From contig JACKPM010000010.1 of assembly GCA_024233495.1 (NCBI GenBank), forward strand, positions 1 to 31,167: a stretch of 31,167 bases of DNA, written 5' to 3'. Positions 30,998 to 31,167 of the stretch are shown here, one piece after another; position 1 is the stretch's first letter; every line of letters begins with the position of its first letter. This DNA is from Chlamydiales bacterium. GTDB taxonomy: Bacteria; Chlamydiota; Chlamydiia; Chlamydiales; JAAKFR01. Made by a program: the position numbers and the translations under genes. Under the pieces are notes generated by a model. That model had not been told where the DNA came from. It saw nothing but the letters and a program-made list of their open reading frames with translations, and searched no databases.

Positions 30998-31167
30998 CTA
31001 TTTTTTAAATCCATAGTATTCAAATAGTTCTTTCCCAATAGCTTGGTTTGCAAATGCCTCCATCTCTTTTGTCACAAAACCGCGCCATTCATTTTTCTTT
31101 GAATTGCGATAGCCAGCTTTTCCCAATGTAGGTGTTATAAGTTTTTCTAGTCTCTCAAGGTCTAAAG
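30998..31167 (-). CDS. Sulfotransferase-like paralogue, C-terminal part (cut by window edge)
   Basis: Fifty-six codons on the minus strand end at a TAG at 30998-31000. The segment GKAGYRNSKKNEWRGFVTKE and the end EYYGFKK align with GKNRVRGSNPDEWRDFVSKE and KFYGWKR at the C-terminus of the intact sulfotransferase, so this is the upstream member of a tandem array. The N-terminal part, with the PAPS-binding loop, lies beyond the window. The stop is 10 bases before the next gene's ATG. Confidence 0.75.
   Translation of the reverse strand, partial: LDLERLEKLITPTLGKAGYRNSKKNEWRGFVTKEMEAFANQAIGKELFEYYGFKK

Overview
The gene content points to a member of the Chlamydiota outside the Chlamydiaceae (a Parachlamydiales-type amoeba or environmental chlamydia). 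The evidence is a set of chlamydial signatures: a ~720-residue GreA with a long N-terminal extension, a TopA with a C-terminal SWIB domain, a double-length ThyX next to hemB, an isolated nqrA beside the CT635-type gene and greA, the ung/small gene/rdgB cluster, and the rpoN-uvrD pair. Genes such as a bifunctional PutA, a NamZ-type muramidase and a YjbH-like protein suggest a larger genome than that of the pathogenic chlamydiae. Species cannot be assigned from the sequence alone.

Layout. (1) 1-5.6 kb is a compact housekeeping block: ung and a small coiled-coil gene (+) converge on greA-rdgB (-); a CT635-like gene and nqrA follow on +. (2) 5.6-10.8 kb is an accessory block: an SDR oxidoreductase, an orphan YjbH-family exported protein, and two divergent paralogues of a C2H2 zinc-finger protein separated by a degraded IS5-type transposase and a cluster of hairpins. 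(3) 10.8-16.2 kb holds hemB and thyX, divergent from a gene-free 0.3-kb region with several DnaA-box-like sites (a plausible chromosomal origin), then topA-SWIB. (4) 16.4-19.8 kb carries a 996-residue protein with lipid-kinase/HipA-like catalytic motifs and a duplicated N-terminal domain, overlapping a membrane HExxH metallopeptidase gene. (5) 19.8-26.3 kb is a tight minus-strand run putA-uvrD-rpoN. (6) 26.4-30.0 kb has namZ, a frameshifted minus-strand gene remnant, and groES-groEL with a near-consensus promoter and a strong terminator. (7) 30.1 kb to the end is a minus-strand tandem array of three exported sulfotransferase-like paralogues: one cut by the window edge, one intact, one reduced to its two ends.

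Working together: the core genes serve DNA repair and supercoiling (ung, uvrD, topA), nucleotide hygiene and dTMP synthesis (rdgB, thyX), transcription (greA, rpoN), energy and haem (nqrA, hemB), proline catabolism (putA), wall recycling (namZ) and protein folding (groESL). The host-facing candidates are the zinc-finger pair, the kinase-like protein with its metallopeptidase neighbour, and the exported sulfotransferases. These are the parts most likely to be new. No tRNA, rRNA or CRISPR array was seen.
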